A stretch of 64,000 nt of DNA from Ectopseudomonas oleovorans (GCF_003052605.1 NZ_QASO01000129.1:1-64000); one strand, 5' to 3'; counted from the stretch's first letter, positions 23,555-33,088 are shown. Numbers and translations are program-made. Notes: generated by a model from the letters alone, not told the origin.

Positions 23555-26500
23555 CAGTCAGCATCCCCCCTCACTTGAAGCTCGAACTTGTCATCGTCCA
23601 CCGTGCCCTGCCCGCTGATGACGGTGCGAATGCACCACATCGGGCCAAGCGCCGAGTCCGTGTTGAAGCGCACCGCGTTGCCAGCTGCCCAGCCGCTGCC
23701 CCAGCCCTCACGACGGATCGTGAAGTAAGGCTGCCCGGTCAGGGCGTTGATCGGCGCGCAATCCGTGCTGGTGTTGCCAGTGGTGATAACGCCCAGGCGC
23801 TCCTCCACCACGTTGAAAGTGGTGGAGCTGGTGAACACCAGCGCCCACTTGCCCGCGATGCCGCCCGCGTTGGTGATGATGGGCGGGTAGCTCAGCTGGT
23901 TATATTGCGCAGTCGTCGTGTTGCCGATGGGCGCGTCGGTCCAGTTGGGCGCACCCTGGCTCCACGTTTGCTGCGTGAACCAGGTGTGAATCCGCGACTG
24001 CAAATCACCCCATGCCACCGCGCTCGACACCATGGCTTCGCCGGCCGGCAGTTCCCACGGCAGCGGGGAGCTGATGCCCAGCTGGCCGGTAATCTGCACC
24101 TCGGTGCACAGGGCCATGTGCTCTACGCGGTCGCGCACGATCAGTGGCAGGCCGAGTGGGTTGCCCGCCTCGTCCTGCAGCACCAGCGGGTTCGCCCATG
24201 TCACGGTGCCCAGCTCGCGATCGGCCGTGAACGAAGCAGCGCGCAGCACCGTACCGGTACCGTCCACCACTTCGATCTCGGCCTGCTGCGCGCGGTCGAG
24301 CTGCAGCGTGCTGCCTGCGGTCGGTGAGGCCACCACCGTTTCGGCGGTGTGGTGGATCACCAGCACGTCGCCGTCTCGGTACACCGGCACGCGGCCATCG
24401 GCCGGCAGGCGCACCGGGTCAAGACCCAGCAAGCCCGCATCCAGCGGCAAGCGCGTTTGCACCACTGCGTTGTAACGCAGCAGCAGCGGGATCACCGGAA
24501 TATCGCTCGCCCCGGTGTCGTCGTTCGGGTCGGTCGTGAAGGTCAGCCGGGTGATGCCGGTGGTTGCGTCGACAGTGCCGCGCACAATGCCGGTATTGAA
24601 CTCGCCGTTGAGGTTGCTCGCCGCGGTAATTACCTCGGCGGTATCCGCGCGCACTGCTGTCACCTGCATGCTGCCCGCGCGCAGCGGCGCACCTGGGGTG
24701 CGGTACGTTGCAGCGGTCACGCTGAAGCCCACCGCTGCCGTCAGGCAGGCCAGGATGCTCACCGCGCCCGAGGCGTTGCCGCCGTAGCTGCTGAGCGTCG
24801 CGGTACGGTCGGCATAGTTCACCGTGCCCACCGCTACGCCGCCGTTGGTGTTGCTGGCAACGTCGCGGTACAGGATGCCGGAGCGGTCGCAGTACAGCCC
24901 ACCGTTCCAGCTGAACAGCAGGCTGCCCGGCACGATGGGTTCAGCAATACCCGGCAGCAGCTCGACGGTGATCGACGGCTGCGCCTGGCTGGCGGTTTGC
25001 GGGTCAGTGGTCACGCTGCCGGCCTGGGCTGAGTGCTCGACGGTGCCGCCGAACGACTCGCGCAGCTGCACGGTGGTAGTGACCAGCGCGGGTTCGTTGT
25101 TGCGGCGCCGACGGTACGTGTACTCGTTGTAGCCATACAGCGCCGCGACCTGCAGCGTCACCTGCCCGGTGGTGTAGTTGATGCTGCCCGCGCGCCCGCC
25201 CTGCCAGCCGCCGTTGCCGTTGTCGTTAGCGACGTTGGCGATATCACGGTAGCCGTCGTAGACCGGCAGCACGTTGCCCGCCTCGATCACTCTCCAGTTA
25301 ATTGCCGGCGCGGCCTGCCGGCGCGTGGTCATCCAGTTGACGCGCACGCTGCCCGGCTTGAGCGGCGCGCCGGGAATAGTGAACGTGGCAATGCCGCTGC
25401 CGTCGCTGCTCACTGCCAGCGCACCGCTGTCGACAGCGCCACGCTCCCAGGCGTAGGCAATGCCGCCGCTCGGCGTAGCGCTCAGCACCATCACCACCTC
25501 GCCCGAGGCGTACGCGATGGTGCCGGTGCCCCCGGTGCCGCTCAGCACGCCCTGGCCGTTGTCGGTGAGCGTGCGCACGGTGCCAGCGGTGAAAGTGGCC
25601 GAGAACGAGCCCGGCAGCACCCCGCCTTCAGGCAGCGTGTAGCGCACCTCCAGCTTGGGCACGACGCTGCCGCCCGAGCGCTCGGTGATCGCGTTGTCGG
25701 CTGAGCTGACGTAGCTATAGATCAGCGAGCTGCCAACGTCCGGCAGCGCGTTGAGGGTCAGCGATACCGAGCCGGTGGCGAACGTGATGGTGCCAGCACC
25801 CTCGCCAGTCAGTAAGCCGTCGCCGTGGTCGCGCAGTTCGTACCACTTGCCCAGGGCCATGTAGCTGACGCTGAGCGTGCCAGCACGCGGCACAGCGCCG
25901 GACAGGTCCAGGGTGTAGACATAGCCACGGTTGCCGAGGGTGATCTCGACTTCACCGGTAATGGTGTCGCCCGTTGCAGCCGCGCCGGGGCGATAGGTGC
26001 CGTTCGCGCTACCCGTCCAGCTGGTGCCGGTGCGGGCCAGGGTGATCTCGCCGGTCTGGTAATCCACCCGGCCGGAGCTGAGCCAGTTGCTGCCGCTCAC
26101 GTAGCGCAAGCCGCCCTTGCTGTCATCGGCGTAGGTGCCGCCGTTGGCCACGAGGGTCAGCGTACCCGGCGCACAACCGGTGCCGAGGAACGTGCGGGAT
26201 TCGCCCGCCAGCGCGCCGGCAGCAACGGTGAGCGCGACCGAACGCGACGGCCCGGCCGGCACGTAGATCTGCCGCTGATAGCCGCCCAGCACGTCGACCA
26301 GGGCGCTCTCTTTGGTGGTGCTCGGCACCAACTGGCTGTAGACCGACTGCACGCGCAGGTTCAGCGCGCCCTGCGCCACGGCCTCGGCCAGCGGGCTGAT
26401 GCCGTAATAGCGTGCAGCGTCCGCCACCTGGGTGGACAGCACGCTGGCCTTGGCCGCTCCGTTCAGCGCAGTGGGCGAGGTGCCGGCCGGCGTGACCTGG

Positions 26501-27111
26501 CCACCTGGGAACTCATTCAGCAACGGCGCGCTGATGGAAAGATCCAGCCGGCGCCGGGTGAAGTTCACAAAGTTGCCGTTGCCGTAATCGAATGTGAATT
26601 GCTCGAGGCGAGCGTCAACGCTTGTCAGGCGCACGTATTGCGCGGCGCTGGCGGTGACCAGCTGGAATACCTCACCGATCTCCGGCACGCGCTGCTCCTC
26701 GCGCTGCACGCAGGCGATGGCGCGCTGGCCGGCCAGCTGGGTGCCCAGCAACTCAAACTGAGCGGTGGTCGCGGCCGCCACGTAGCTCTCGATGGCGTTC
26801 TGCGCGTCGCGGCGTTCGTCGATCTGGCTGCCAGTGTTGAACAGCAGCACGCTCACGCGCGGGTCAGCCGCGGCTTTCGTGACGATGGCATGAGCGCCGA
26901 GGTAAGCGTCGGCGTTCTGCGTCATCGGCCCGCCGAACAACTTGCGCAGGTTGATGCGGCCAGTGGTGCGGTCGAGCCGGCTGATGTCGGGGAACACATT
27001 GTTGACTTCGCCATCGACCACGGCGTTGCCGGTGGCACGCCCGCCGCCGTCGTTCTCATCGGTCAGGCGCTGGCTTTTCAGCAGCTTTACGTCAGTTGCG
27101 GCAATGGTCAT
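23554..27111 (-). CDS. Large central tail fibre/host-specificity-like protein (1,185 aa)
   Basis: The largest late gene. An N-terminal attachment region (MTIAATDVKLLKSQRLTDEN to about residue 300) is followed by repeated beta modules of about 80-110 residues, each carrying a G-x-I/V-x-Y/F-x-TG-x-I/V-x-L core: GRVDYQTGEITL, GTITFATGSVSLTL, GTIAYASGEVVMVL, GSINYTTGQVTLQV. The C-terminus is Trp/Thr-rich. This reads as an elongated fibre with stacked domains. The ISL3 element inserted 26 bp upstream of its start codon could affect expression. Confidence 0.65.
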   Translation of the reverse strand: MTIAATDVKLLKSQRLTDENDGGGRATGNAVVDGEVNNVFPDISRLDRTTGRINLRKLFGGPMTQNADAYLGAHAIVTKAAADPRVSVLLFNTGSQIDERRDAQNAIESYVAAATTAQFELLGTQLAGQRAIACVQREEQRVPEIGEVFQLVTASAAQYVRLTSVDARLEQFTFDYGNGNFVNFTRRRLDLSISAPLLNEFPGGQVTPAGTSPTALNGAAKASVLSTQVADAARYYGISPLAEAVAQGALNLRVQSVYSQLVPSTTKESALVDVLGGYQRQIYVPAGPSRSVALTVAAGALAGESRTFLGTGCAPGTLTLVANGGTYADDSKGGLRYVSGSNWLSSGRVDYQTGEITLARTGTSWTGSANGTYRPGAAATGDTITGEVEITLGNRGYVYTLDLSGAVPRAGTLSVSYMALGKWYELRDHGDGLLTGEGAGTITFATGSVSLTLNALPDVGSSLIYSYVSSADNAITERSGGSVVPKLEVRYTLPEGGVLPGSFSATFTAGTVRTLTDNGQGVLSGTGGTGTIAYASGEVVMVLSATPSGGIAYAWERGAVDSGALAVSSDGSGIATFTIPGAPLKPGSVRVNWMTTRRQAAPAINWRVIEAGNVLPVYDGYRDIANVANDNGNGGWQGGRAGSINYTTGQVTLQVAALYGYNEYTYRRRRNNEPALVTTTVQLRESFGGTVEHSAQAGSVTTDPQTASQAQPSITVELLPGIAEPIVPGSLLFSWNGGLYCDRSGILYRDVASNTNGGVAVGTVNYADRTATLSSYGGNASGAVSILACLTAAVGFSVTAATYRTPGAPLRAGSMQVTAVRADTAEVITAASNLNGEFNTGIVRGTVDATTGITRLTFTTDPNDDTGASDIPVIPLLLRYNAVVQTRLPLDAGLLGLDPVRLPADGRVPVYRDGDVLVIHHTAETVVASPTAGSTLQLDRAQQAEIEVVDGTGTVLRAASFTADRELGTVTWANPLVLQDEAGNPLGLPLIVRDRVEHMALCTEVQITGQLGISSPLPWELPAGEAMVSSAVAWGDLQSRIHTWFTQQTWSQGAPNWTDAPIGNTTTAQYNQLSYPPIITNAGGIAGKWALVFTSSTTFNVVEERLGVITTGNTSTDCAPINALTGQPYFTIRREGWGSGWAAGNAVRFNTDSALGPMWCIRTVISGQGTVDDDKFELQVRGDAD

Positions 27112-27194
27112 GCCATCAATCTCCAGGCAACAAAAAGGGGTTATCGGTTTTTCGTGTTGTTGCAGGCAAAGCGCAGCCTTAAAGCATATTGGTA

Positions 27195-27223
27195 TTGGCT
27201 TCGGCTTTACGTGCTGTTATACT
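27195..27223 (+). promoter_or_regulatory. Promoter of the IS operon
   Basis: A TTGGCT -35 (27195-27200) and a TATACT -10 (27218-27223) lie 17 nt apart, 30 nt before the passenger start. It is a good sigma-70 match inside the IS, so the passenger and transposase are transcribed independently of the late operon and against it. Confidence 0.7.
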
Positions 27224-27252
27224 GACTGCTCACCCATTAAAGGAGAGCGGCC

Positions 27253-27804
27253 ATGGGGCAAAGAGATGCGAGCCAGATCGACAACATCCAGCACCTGACG
27301 CATTGCGACGAAGATGGCTGTGAACGCTGTGAAAATCTCATGTACTTCTTTCAGGCTTGCGACGTCTGCGGAACGTGGGGGCATAACGACGCAGGGCCAT
27401 GCTCATGCTCAACACGCCTCGATCTGGCTGATCAGCTAAGGCTGGTTATCCCAGAAGAGTGTCCGCACATGATCGTGTTCGATGACGCGGACCGTCAGCC
27501 CCTCATGTTTGCAGGTGCCGGCTCCAGGCCTGCCGCGCTGAAAACCTTCGAGATGATTTCGCAGAGTTGGAACGCCCATCTATTTGTCCGTATCGCGCGA
27601 AACTCCCGAGACGACAGGCACCCAATTGCGGCTGTAGAGCAGACCGCTACTGCAGAGCTGGTTGATGCGCTTAAAACTTGCGAGGCTTGGTTTTCAAAAC
27701 ATTCGCCTACTGCGCCGCTAATCGCCGGTCTTGGCGTCGCGGAGCACCCAATGCTCACCCTGATTCGCAATGCGCTGTCCTCCCAAGGGGGTGTCAGTGC
27801 CTGA
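27253..27804 (+). CDS. Cysteine-rich IS passenger protein (183 aa)
   Basis: The N-terminus has a dense Cys/His pattern (HCDEDGCERCENLMYF, then ACDVCGTW and GPCSC), suggesting one or two zinc sites. The rest looks globular and is unfamiliar. GGAG lies upstream of the ATG at 27253. Its 3' end overlaps the transposase start by 8 nt, so the two are translationally coupled. It may regulate or assist transposition, or serve the host; no family recognised. Confidence 0.7.
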   Translation: MGQRDASQIDNIQHLTHCDEDGCERCENLMYFFQACDVCGTWGHNDAGPCSCSTRLDLADQLRLVIPEECPHMIVFDDADRQPLMFAGAGSRPAALKTFEMISQSWNAHLFVRIARNSRDDRHPIAAVEQTATAELVDALKTCEAWFSKHSPTAPLIAGLGVAEHPMLTLIRNALSSQGGVSA

Positions 27805-29137
27805 GTCGCTTTCCCTGCTGCACCCTTTGAAAGTTGAGATCGTGGAATTCCTTGAGGATGACCATGATTTTCAATTCAAGGTTGAGTTTCCGGCTCCCGA
27901 GTTCTGCACCGCTTGCGGAGCTATTGGCCAGTCGATCCGCTTCTCGAAGAAGCTGACCAAGTACGTTGACCTGCCCATCAGGGGAAAGCGCACGGTGCTA
28001 TGGGGCATGCGGCGCCGCTACAAGTGCAAGACCTGCGGCAAGGTCTTCTCGCCGGCCCTGCTGGACTTCGACGAGAAGCACCGCATGACGAAGCGCTGCC
28101 ATGCCTACGTCATCAAGCACGCCATGACCAGCACGAACTCAGCGGTAGCTCGCGACCTTGGCGTGGATGAATCGGTGGTGCGCCGGGCTTTGCGTGACTA
28201 CTGCGCCGAGCAAGAGGCTGGCTACAGGCCCATGCTGCCGCGCGTTCTAGGCATTGACGAACTACTTGTCGGCGGCGAGTACCGGTGCGTCCTGATCAAC
28301 CTGGAAGAAACGACGATCATCGACGTTCTGCCTAACCGCAAGAAGATCGTGATCCATAACTACATCTCCAACATGCGCGGACGGGATAGGGTCCAGATCG
28401 TCTGCCAGGACATGTTCCACCCATACAAAGACGTCTCGCTAGAGCTGTTCCCTAACGCCACAGTCATCGTCGATAAGTTTCACGTTGTTCGGTACGCCAA
28501 CGATGCGATGGACCAGATACGCAAGCGAATCAAGCGAGGTCTTACCGCCCCCCAGAAGCGCACCCTGAAAGGCGACCGCAAGCTAATGCTGATGCGCCGG
28601 CGTGACCTGGACGTTTGGGCGCACCTGAAAATCAAGACGTGGTTCGATCAGTTTCCCGAGCTAGGCACCGCCTACAACCTCAAGGAAGGCTTCTACAACA
28701 TCTGGAATAGCAAGACCCACCATGCAGCTAGGCAAGCCTATGACGATTGGCGGCAGCGCATCCCCGCTGAGCAGGAGAAGGACTGGAAGGTCGTCACGAC
28801 CATGATGACCAACTGGGGGGAGTACATTTTTAACTACTTCAAATTCATCCCCCAGCGGTACACCAACGCGCTAACCGAGTCGATCAACCGCTACCTGCGC
28901 GACGTAAACCGTAACGCACGAGGCCTGAGCTTCGAGATGTTCCGCGCCAAGATCATGTTCACCCTGGAGCACAAAGTGAAGCCGCCAGAAACCAAGCGGC
29001 TAGCGCCGTTCCTGGCCAGGGAAATCATGGCGGTCGAGCCCATCGAGGACGAGCTGGTGGATTACGGCGTTCCGATTTTCAGCATCCTGCAGCTGTACTC
29101 AGAACCAGAAACGGGAGCTTTCCAAGAAGAAGGCTAA
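27797..29137 (+). CDS. ISL3-family transposase
   Basis: A 446-residue transposase: an N-terminal zinc ribbon (CTACGAIGQ; YKCKTCGKVF), a helix-turn-helix (AVARDLGVDESVVRRALRDY) and a DDE nuclease core, with Asp in GIDELLVGGEYRC, Asp in VIVDKFHVVRYAND and Glu in NALTESINRYLRDV, as in ISL3 (transposase_12). It appears full length. I chose the GTG at 27797 because AAGGGGG lies 6 nt upstream; an ATG at 27770 has no such site. Confidence 0.92.
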   Translation: MPESLSLLHPLKVEIVEFLEDDHDFQFKVEFPAPEFCTACGAIGQSIRFSKKLTKYVDLPIRGKRTVLWGMRRRYKCKTCGKVFSPALLDFDEKHRMTKRCHAYVIKHAMTSTNSAVARDLGVDESVVRRALRDYCAEQEAGYRPMLPRVLGIDELLVGGEYRCVLINLEETTIIDVLPNRKKIVIHNYISNMRGRDRVQIVCQDMFHPYKDVSLELFPNATVIVDKFHVVRYANDAMDQIRKRIKRGLTAPQKRTLKGDRKLMLMRRRDLDVWAHLKIKTWFDQFPELGTAYNLKEGFYNIWNSKTHHAARQAYDDWRQRIPAEQEKDWKVVTTMMTNWGEYIFNYFKFIPQRYTNALTESINRYLRDVNRNARGLSFEMFRAKIMFTLEHKVKPPETKRLAPFLAREIMAVEPIEDELVDYGVPIFSILQLYSEPETGAFQEEG

Positions 29138-29162
29138 CAACACAACCAGCCACATCACCTAG

Positions 29163-29205
29163 GGGTATTCAGATAGGGCCTAACAACACCCTATCCCGAA
29201 TACCC
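29163..29205. repeat. Hairpin formed at the right end of the IS
   Basis: GGGTATTCAGATAGGG and CCCTATCCCGAATACCC, with a 10-nt loop, form a 16-bp stem with one bulge. The outer arm coincides with the right terminal repeat, so the end is itself palindromic. Such end-proximal hairpins can stop transcription entering or leaving an IS. Confidence 0.8.
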
Positions 29206-29207
29206 AC

Positions 29208-29230
29208 AAAAAGCCCGCACGGGGCGGGCT
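29208..29230 (-). terminator. Late-operon terminator hit by the IS
   Basis: On the minus strand AGCCCGCC...GCGGGCT is followed by five Ts. The IS inserted into that T-tract, and the target duplication restores the Ts, so termination after the 29232 gene probably survives. The original site would have lain just before the large fibre gene. Confidence 0.75.
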
Positions 29231-29231
29231 G

Positions 29232-29678
29232 TCAGGGTTCGGGGTCGGGTGCCGGCTCAGGGGCTGGCGGCGGCGCCACAGTGATCAGGCGCAGGGTGAG
29301 CTGGTAAAGCCAGTCAGGCCCAGGCGCGACGGTACGGTGCACCGGCACGGCTTGCACCACCGGCCCCGCGACGCGGTTCCACGTCACGTAGTGCTGCTCG
29401 CCGCTCGGCAGCGTGAGCAGATGCACAGCACCGCGCACGCTGGCCATGGACTCCAGGGCACGCACGGTGGCCAACGTGAACCAGGCACCGCCGTTGCTGG
29501 CCAGGGTGATCGGGCGCCCGTACAGCTTGACGCCCTCCTGCACGATCAGCGCCCCGGTCAGCGATCGCTCCTGCTCCTGCTCGATGGCGTTCCAGTCCCA
29601 TTCGTCTACCCATTCCATTTGCTCGCCAGCCACATTCGGCTCGGCAGCCAGGTCGAGGCTATCCAGGGTCAGTTGCAT
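29232..29678 (-). CDS. Minor tail protein, unknown (148 aa)
   Basis: Begins MQLTLDSLDLAAEPNVAGEQ. DEWDWNAIEQEQERSLTGAL and later YGRPITLASNGGAWF are followed by a Pro-rich end. It directly follows the tape measure gene (1-nt overlap), the position of distal-tail/M-like proteins of lambda. The position supports a tail-tip assembly role; I recognise no motif. Confidence 0.65.
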   Translation of the reverse strand: MQLTLDSLDLAAEPNVAGEQMEWVDEWDWNAIEQEQERSLTGALIVQEGVKLYGRPITLASNGGAWFTLATVRALESMASVRGAVHLLTLPSGEQHYVTWNRVAGPVVQAVPVHRTVAPGPDWLYQLTLRLITVAPPPAPEPAPDPEP

Positions 29679-32600
29679 TACAGGCTCCTCAGGCCGGCTT
29701 GTTCGAGAATGCTCAGCAGGTTGGTCTCGGCGGCATCACCGCTCACCGCTACATCAACCGCAGGCCGGCCCGGAATCTCCAGGCGGATGACCTTGCTCGG
29801 CGTTTGCGCTGCCTGCTGAGCGGCCGGCTGGCTGGCCTGCTGCGCCTCCATGCGCTTTTTCTGTTCCTCGGCCTGGCGGGCCTGGGCGCTCTCAGCCTCG
29901 ATCTGCCGCAGCAGGCCAAGTGCACGGCTGGCATTGGCCACCGCTTGCGCGTCACCGCCCGCCTGCGCTTCGGCCAGCTGCGCCTGTAGCTCGCGCTGGC
30001 GAGCGGCAAACCGGCGACGCTCGATGTCGTCTTGCCGGCCCTGCAGTCCGTCCAGTTCGTCCTGCAGGCTCTCCAGCGTGCTGCGGGTGGATTGCCCCAT
30101 CTGCTGCATGCGCTGGTTGGCGGCCTCGATAGCCGACTCCAGCCCACTCAGGTCGGATTCATCCAACAGGCTCAGCGCATGCTTCATGCTGTTGGCCCGG
30201 CGCACGAACTGCTGCGCGGTGAGCGAACCGCGCTCATAGCTCTGCATCAGCGATTGCAGACTGGCCTTCTGCGACAGAAACGCCTGCTGCGTCTGCAGGC
30301 TGGCCTGCTGGGTTTCTGCCATCCAGCGGGCCAGGCTGCTTTGCATCGGCATCGCGAGGGCGGCGCGCACATCACCCAACGCCTTGGATACCGACTCCAG
30401 GCTGGTGCGGGTTGCATCCAAGCTGCTGGTGTCGATGCTCGGCGCCGCTGTGGTGAGGCCGCGCAGCCGGTCGAACGCCTCAAGGGCTGCCCGGCTCAGC
30501 GCCGCAACAGGCTCGCGGGCCCGGTTCATCACTCCGTCGTAGAAGCCCTCCATGGCGGACATATCACGCTCTGAGCTGTCCTTCAGGTCGGTGAGCCCCT
30601 TGCGCTCTTCTTCCATCCGCTGGCCGGAAATGCGCCGCAGCTCTTCGTTGGTGGCGATGCCGTCTTCCAACGCCTCGTTGTACATCTCCTGCGAGCGCAG
30701 CAGCTTGTCGCCGGCGTCCTTGCCGGCGTCACCGGTTTTCTCGATCTCGCCTTTCAGTTCGCGCTGCCGATCGCTGGCCCGTTTCAGCTCCTGGTTGTAC
30801 TCGGCCGCCGTGATGGCGCCGTCACCGTAGAGTTTGCGCAGCGCCGCACGGATGTTGTTGATGTCGACATCCGTGCGGGCATTGCTAATGGCATCCTGCA
30901 CTGACTTCAGGTCGCCCAGCTTATCGTCGAGATCCGATACCAGATCAGCGGCACCGCCTGCCGCAGTACCCAGCTCACGCAGCCGCGCATTCAGAACGCC
31001 AGTCGCCTGGCTGTACTCTTCCTGGCTGAGCCGGCCTGTCTGGTACGCAGCCAGCAACGCTTTGCGCAGCCCTTCGAGCTGCTCACGGGTGCGGGCGGTG
31101 TCGATCAGGTTCAGGGCATTGCCCATATCCGTGATCGCTGCCGTGCCAGCCACCGCTGCGGCTATGGCTTCATCACGCACCTTGTGCTGATTGGCCACCA
31201 ACTGATCAGCATGCGCCTGGTCGAGCATTCGCTGCTGTTCCAGCTCGCTTTTTACCGCGGCCGTGGCTTGCTTCGCCGAATCCTTCGCCGCATCAACCGC
31301 CTCCCGGCCAAGCAGCCCAAACGTATCGGCAAGGTCGCGCGCGTCAGTCTTCACTCCGTCGAGCGAGGCTTTGATGCCCTCCCGCACCCCAGCAGCCATT
31401 TCATCGATCTGCGCTTTCCACTTGGCGCCACCCAAGGCGTCAGGCAGGGCGCTAGCCAGTAGGCTGGCAGCCTCCAGAATACCGAGCCTAAACGAGCCCC
31501 AGAAGGAATCGGCCGCATTGCCGGCCAGGGTCAGCGTGTTCCAGAACTGCCGGGTGCCCGACAGGAACTTCTCAAACGTGCCGAGCGTCTTGCCCAACCC
31601 CTCGTCGAAACCATTAAGCCAGCGCGTGCTGTCATCGATCAGCTTCGTGAAGTCAACCTCGCTCAAACGGAGGATGAATTCCTTGACCCGCTCTGCGCCT
31701 TTACTGAAGGCATCCGACAGCGACTGAGCCAGCTTATCCAGCCGCCCGTCACGATCCATCTGCTCGATGTACTCAGCCACGCCGGCAAGCTGCTGCTTGG
31801 CGTACTCAAGGGCACCGCTCTTGGCGATGCGGTCGAGAAAATCCGTCCAGGTGTCGCGCAGGTTGCTCACCAGGCCGGTCAGCGTGCCCATGCCCTCGGC
31901 AGCGGCACCTTCAGCACTGGCCCCGATTTCCTTGGTCAGCGCCGCGATTACGTCGCGGCCGAGACGCCCCTCGCTAGCCAGCTTGGAGAGCTGCGCCGCG
32001 TTCTTGCCGGTGATCTTCTCCAGCATGCCCCAAACCGGCACGCCGCGTTCGACGAGCTGCAGAATCTCCTCGGTCTGCAGCTTCTGCTTGGCGTAGGCCT
32101 GGCCAAGGGCCGAGGCGATGCCCTGCAGGCGCTCCATCCCGCCACCGAGCTGCTCGTTCTTGTCGACCACTGCCTGCAGCGTGCCGTCCATGGGGTCGAG
32201 CCCGTAGGACTTCAGCAGCGCGAAGGCCTCGGTCACGTCCGCCACTTCCAGCGGCGTGTCTTTGGCAAACTGCTTGATCCAGGCAGTGGCCCTCTCGCCT
32301 TCCGCCACACTCCCCATCAAGGAAGCCATGCGCTTGCCGAGCAGCTCGAACTGGTCGCCCGTGGAGAGCATCGAGCGGATGCCGCCCGCCACAGCATTGA
32401 GGCCGCGCTGGACCAGGCCCATGGCTGCATTGAGGGAGACGTAAGCTGCCGCAAAAGCCAGCACCTGCCTGGCCCCGCGACTCATGCTCTCGCGCGCAGC
32501 ATCAACCCGTGAAGCGTGCTCGGCGGTTGCGCGCGCTGTTGCGGCCTGCTCACGTTGGGCAGCCTTGAGCTGAGCGTTGTTGGCATCGAGCGCCTGCCGG

Positions 32601-33049
32601 GCCTTGTCGACCTCGGCAGCCAGGCGCTTCTCTTCATCCGCCAGGTTGTTGGTATCAATGCCCGCAGCCTTGGCGGCCTTCTCCTGATCCGCCAACCCAA
32701 CACGCAAATTATCGAGGCCGCGCTGCAACCGGCGCGCTTCGCGCTCGGCTTCCTTGAGCGACTGCTGCAGCCCCTCGGAGCCCGGCGCTGCCGTCAGCGC
32801 ATCGCGCAGCTCCTTCACCTGCAGGTCGGCCTGTACCAGGCTGCGCTCGGCTTGTTCGGCGGCGCGCTGGGTTTGCTGCAAGCCACGGGCAAGGCTGCGC
32901 GCATCCTTGGCTGTATCCAGCGCCTGACCGAGCTGCTCGCTGGCTTCCTTCAGGCTGTTAAGCGCCTCCTCGGACTTTTTCGCCTCGGGCGACAGCTCGT
33001 CCTTGCCGCGCAGCACGAACTGAATCAGGCGCTCTTTTAGGCCGGCCAT
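29678..33049 (-). CDS. Tail length tape measure protein (1,123 aa)
   Basis: Sets tail length and is ejected with DNA. A long, mostly helical protein with coiled coils at the N-terminus (EEALNSLKEASEQLGQALDT) and C-terminus (LQDELDGLQGRQDDIERRRF). A hydrophobic segment (ARQVLAFAAAYVSLNAAMGL, about 190-215) is followed by a tape-measure domain (RMASLMGSVAEGERATAWIK, ITGKNAAQLSKLASEGRLGR). At roughly 1.5 angstrom per residue this predicts a tail near 170 nm. It is flanked by a terminator upstream and the 29232 gene. Confidence 0.9.
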   Translation of the reverse strand: MAGLKERLIQFVLRGKDELSPEAKKSEEALNSLKEASEQLGQALDTAKDARSLARGLQQTQRAAEQAERSLVQADLQVKELRDALTAAPGSEGLQQSLKEAEREARRLQRGLDNLRVGLADQEKAAKAAGIDTNNLADEEKRLAAEVDKARQALDANNAQLKAAQREQAATARATAEHASRVDAARESMSRGARQVLAFAAAYVSLNAAMGLVQRGLNAVAGGIRSMLSTGDQFELLGKRMASLMGSVAEGERATAWIKQFAKDTPLEVADVTEAFALLKSYGLDPMDGTLQAVVDKNEQLGGGMERLQGIASALGQAYAKQKLQTEEILQLVERGVPVWGMLEKITGKNAAQLSKLASEGRLGRDVIAALTKEIGASAEGAAAEGMGTLTGLVSNLRDTWTDFLDRIAKSGALEYAKQQLAGVAEYIEQMDRDGRLDKLAQSLSDAFSKGAERVKEFILRLSEVDFTKLIDDSTRWLNGFDEGLGKTLGTFEKFLSGTRQFWNTLTLAGNAADSFWGSFRLGILEAASLLASALPDALGGAKWKAQIDEMAAGVREGIKASLDGVKTDARDLADTFGLLGREAVDAAKDSAKQATAAVKSELEQQRMLDQAHADQLVANQHKVRDEAIAAAVAGTAAITDMGNALNLIDTARTREQLEGLRKALLAAYQTGRLSQEEYSQATGVLNARLRELGTAAGGAADLVSDLDDKLGDLKSVQDAISNARTDVDINNIRAALRKLYGDGAITAAEYNQELKRASDRQRELKGEIEKTGDAGKDAGDKLLRSQEMYNEALEDGIATNEELRRISGQRMEEERKGLTDLKDSSERDMSAMEGFYDGVMNRAREPVAALSRAALEAFDRLRGLTTAAPSIDTSSLDATRTSLESVSKALGDVRAALAMPMQSSLARWMAETQQASLQTQQAFLSQKASLQSLMQSYERGSLTAQQFVRRANSMKHALSLLDESDLSGLESAIEAANQRMQQMGQSTRSTLESLQDELDGLQGRQDDIERRRFAARQRELQAQLAEAQAGGDAQAVANASRALGLLRQIEAESAQARQAEEQKKRMEAQQASQPAAQQAAQTPSKVIRLEIPGRPAVDVAVSGDAAETNLLSILEQAGLRSL

Positions 33050-33066
33050 GGTTAACTCCAGGTAAT

Positions 33067-33088
33067 AAAAAACCCGCCGGAGCGGGTT
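33067..33088 (-). terminator. Rho-independent terminator before the tape measure
   Basis: Minus-strand AACCCGC-TCCG-GCGGGTT followed by six Ts, 17 nt downstream of the zinc-ribbon moron's stop. It insulates that gene from the tape measure gene. Confidence 0.85.

Larger units (their letters stand above)
27138..29205 (+). mobile_element. ISL3-family insertion sequence with passenger gene (2,068 bp)
   Basis: The ends are imperfect inverted repeats. Left GGGTTATCGG...GTGTTGTT and the reverse complement of the right end GGGTATTCGG...GTGTTGTT match at 17 of 24 positions. The element is bounded on both sides by the 8-bp duplication ACAAAAAG (27130-27137 and 29206-29213), the target-site length usual for ISL3. 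It holds a Cys-rich passenger gene and an intact transposase, and it interrupts the T-tract of an intrinsic terminator between two tail genes. Confidence 0.9.

Noticed and set aside
25825..27225. A 466-codon plus-strand frame
   Set aside because: Antisense to the large tail fibre gene; no motifs and no ribosome binding site.
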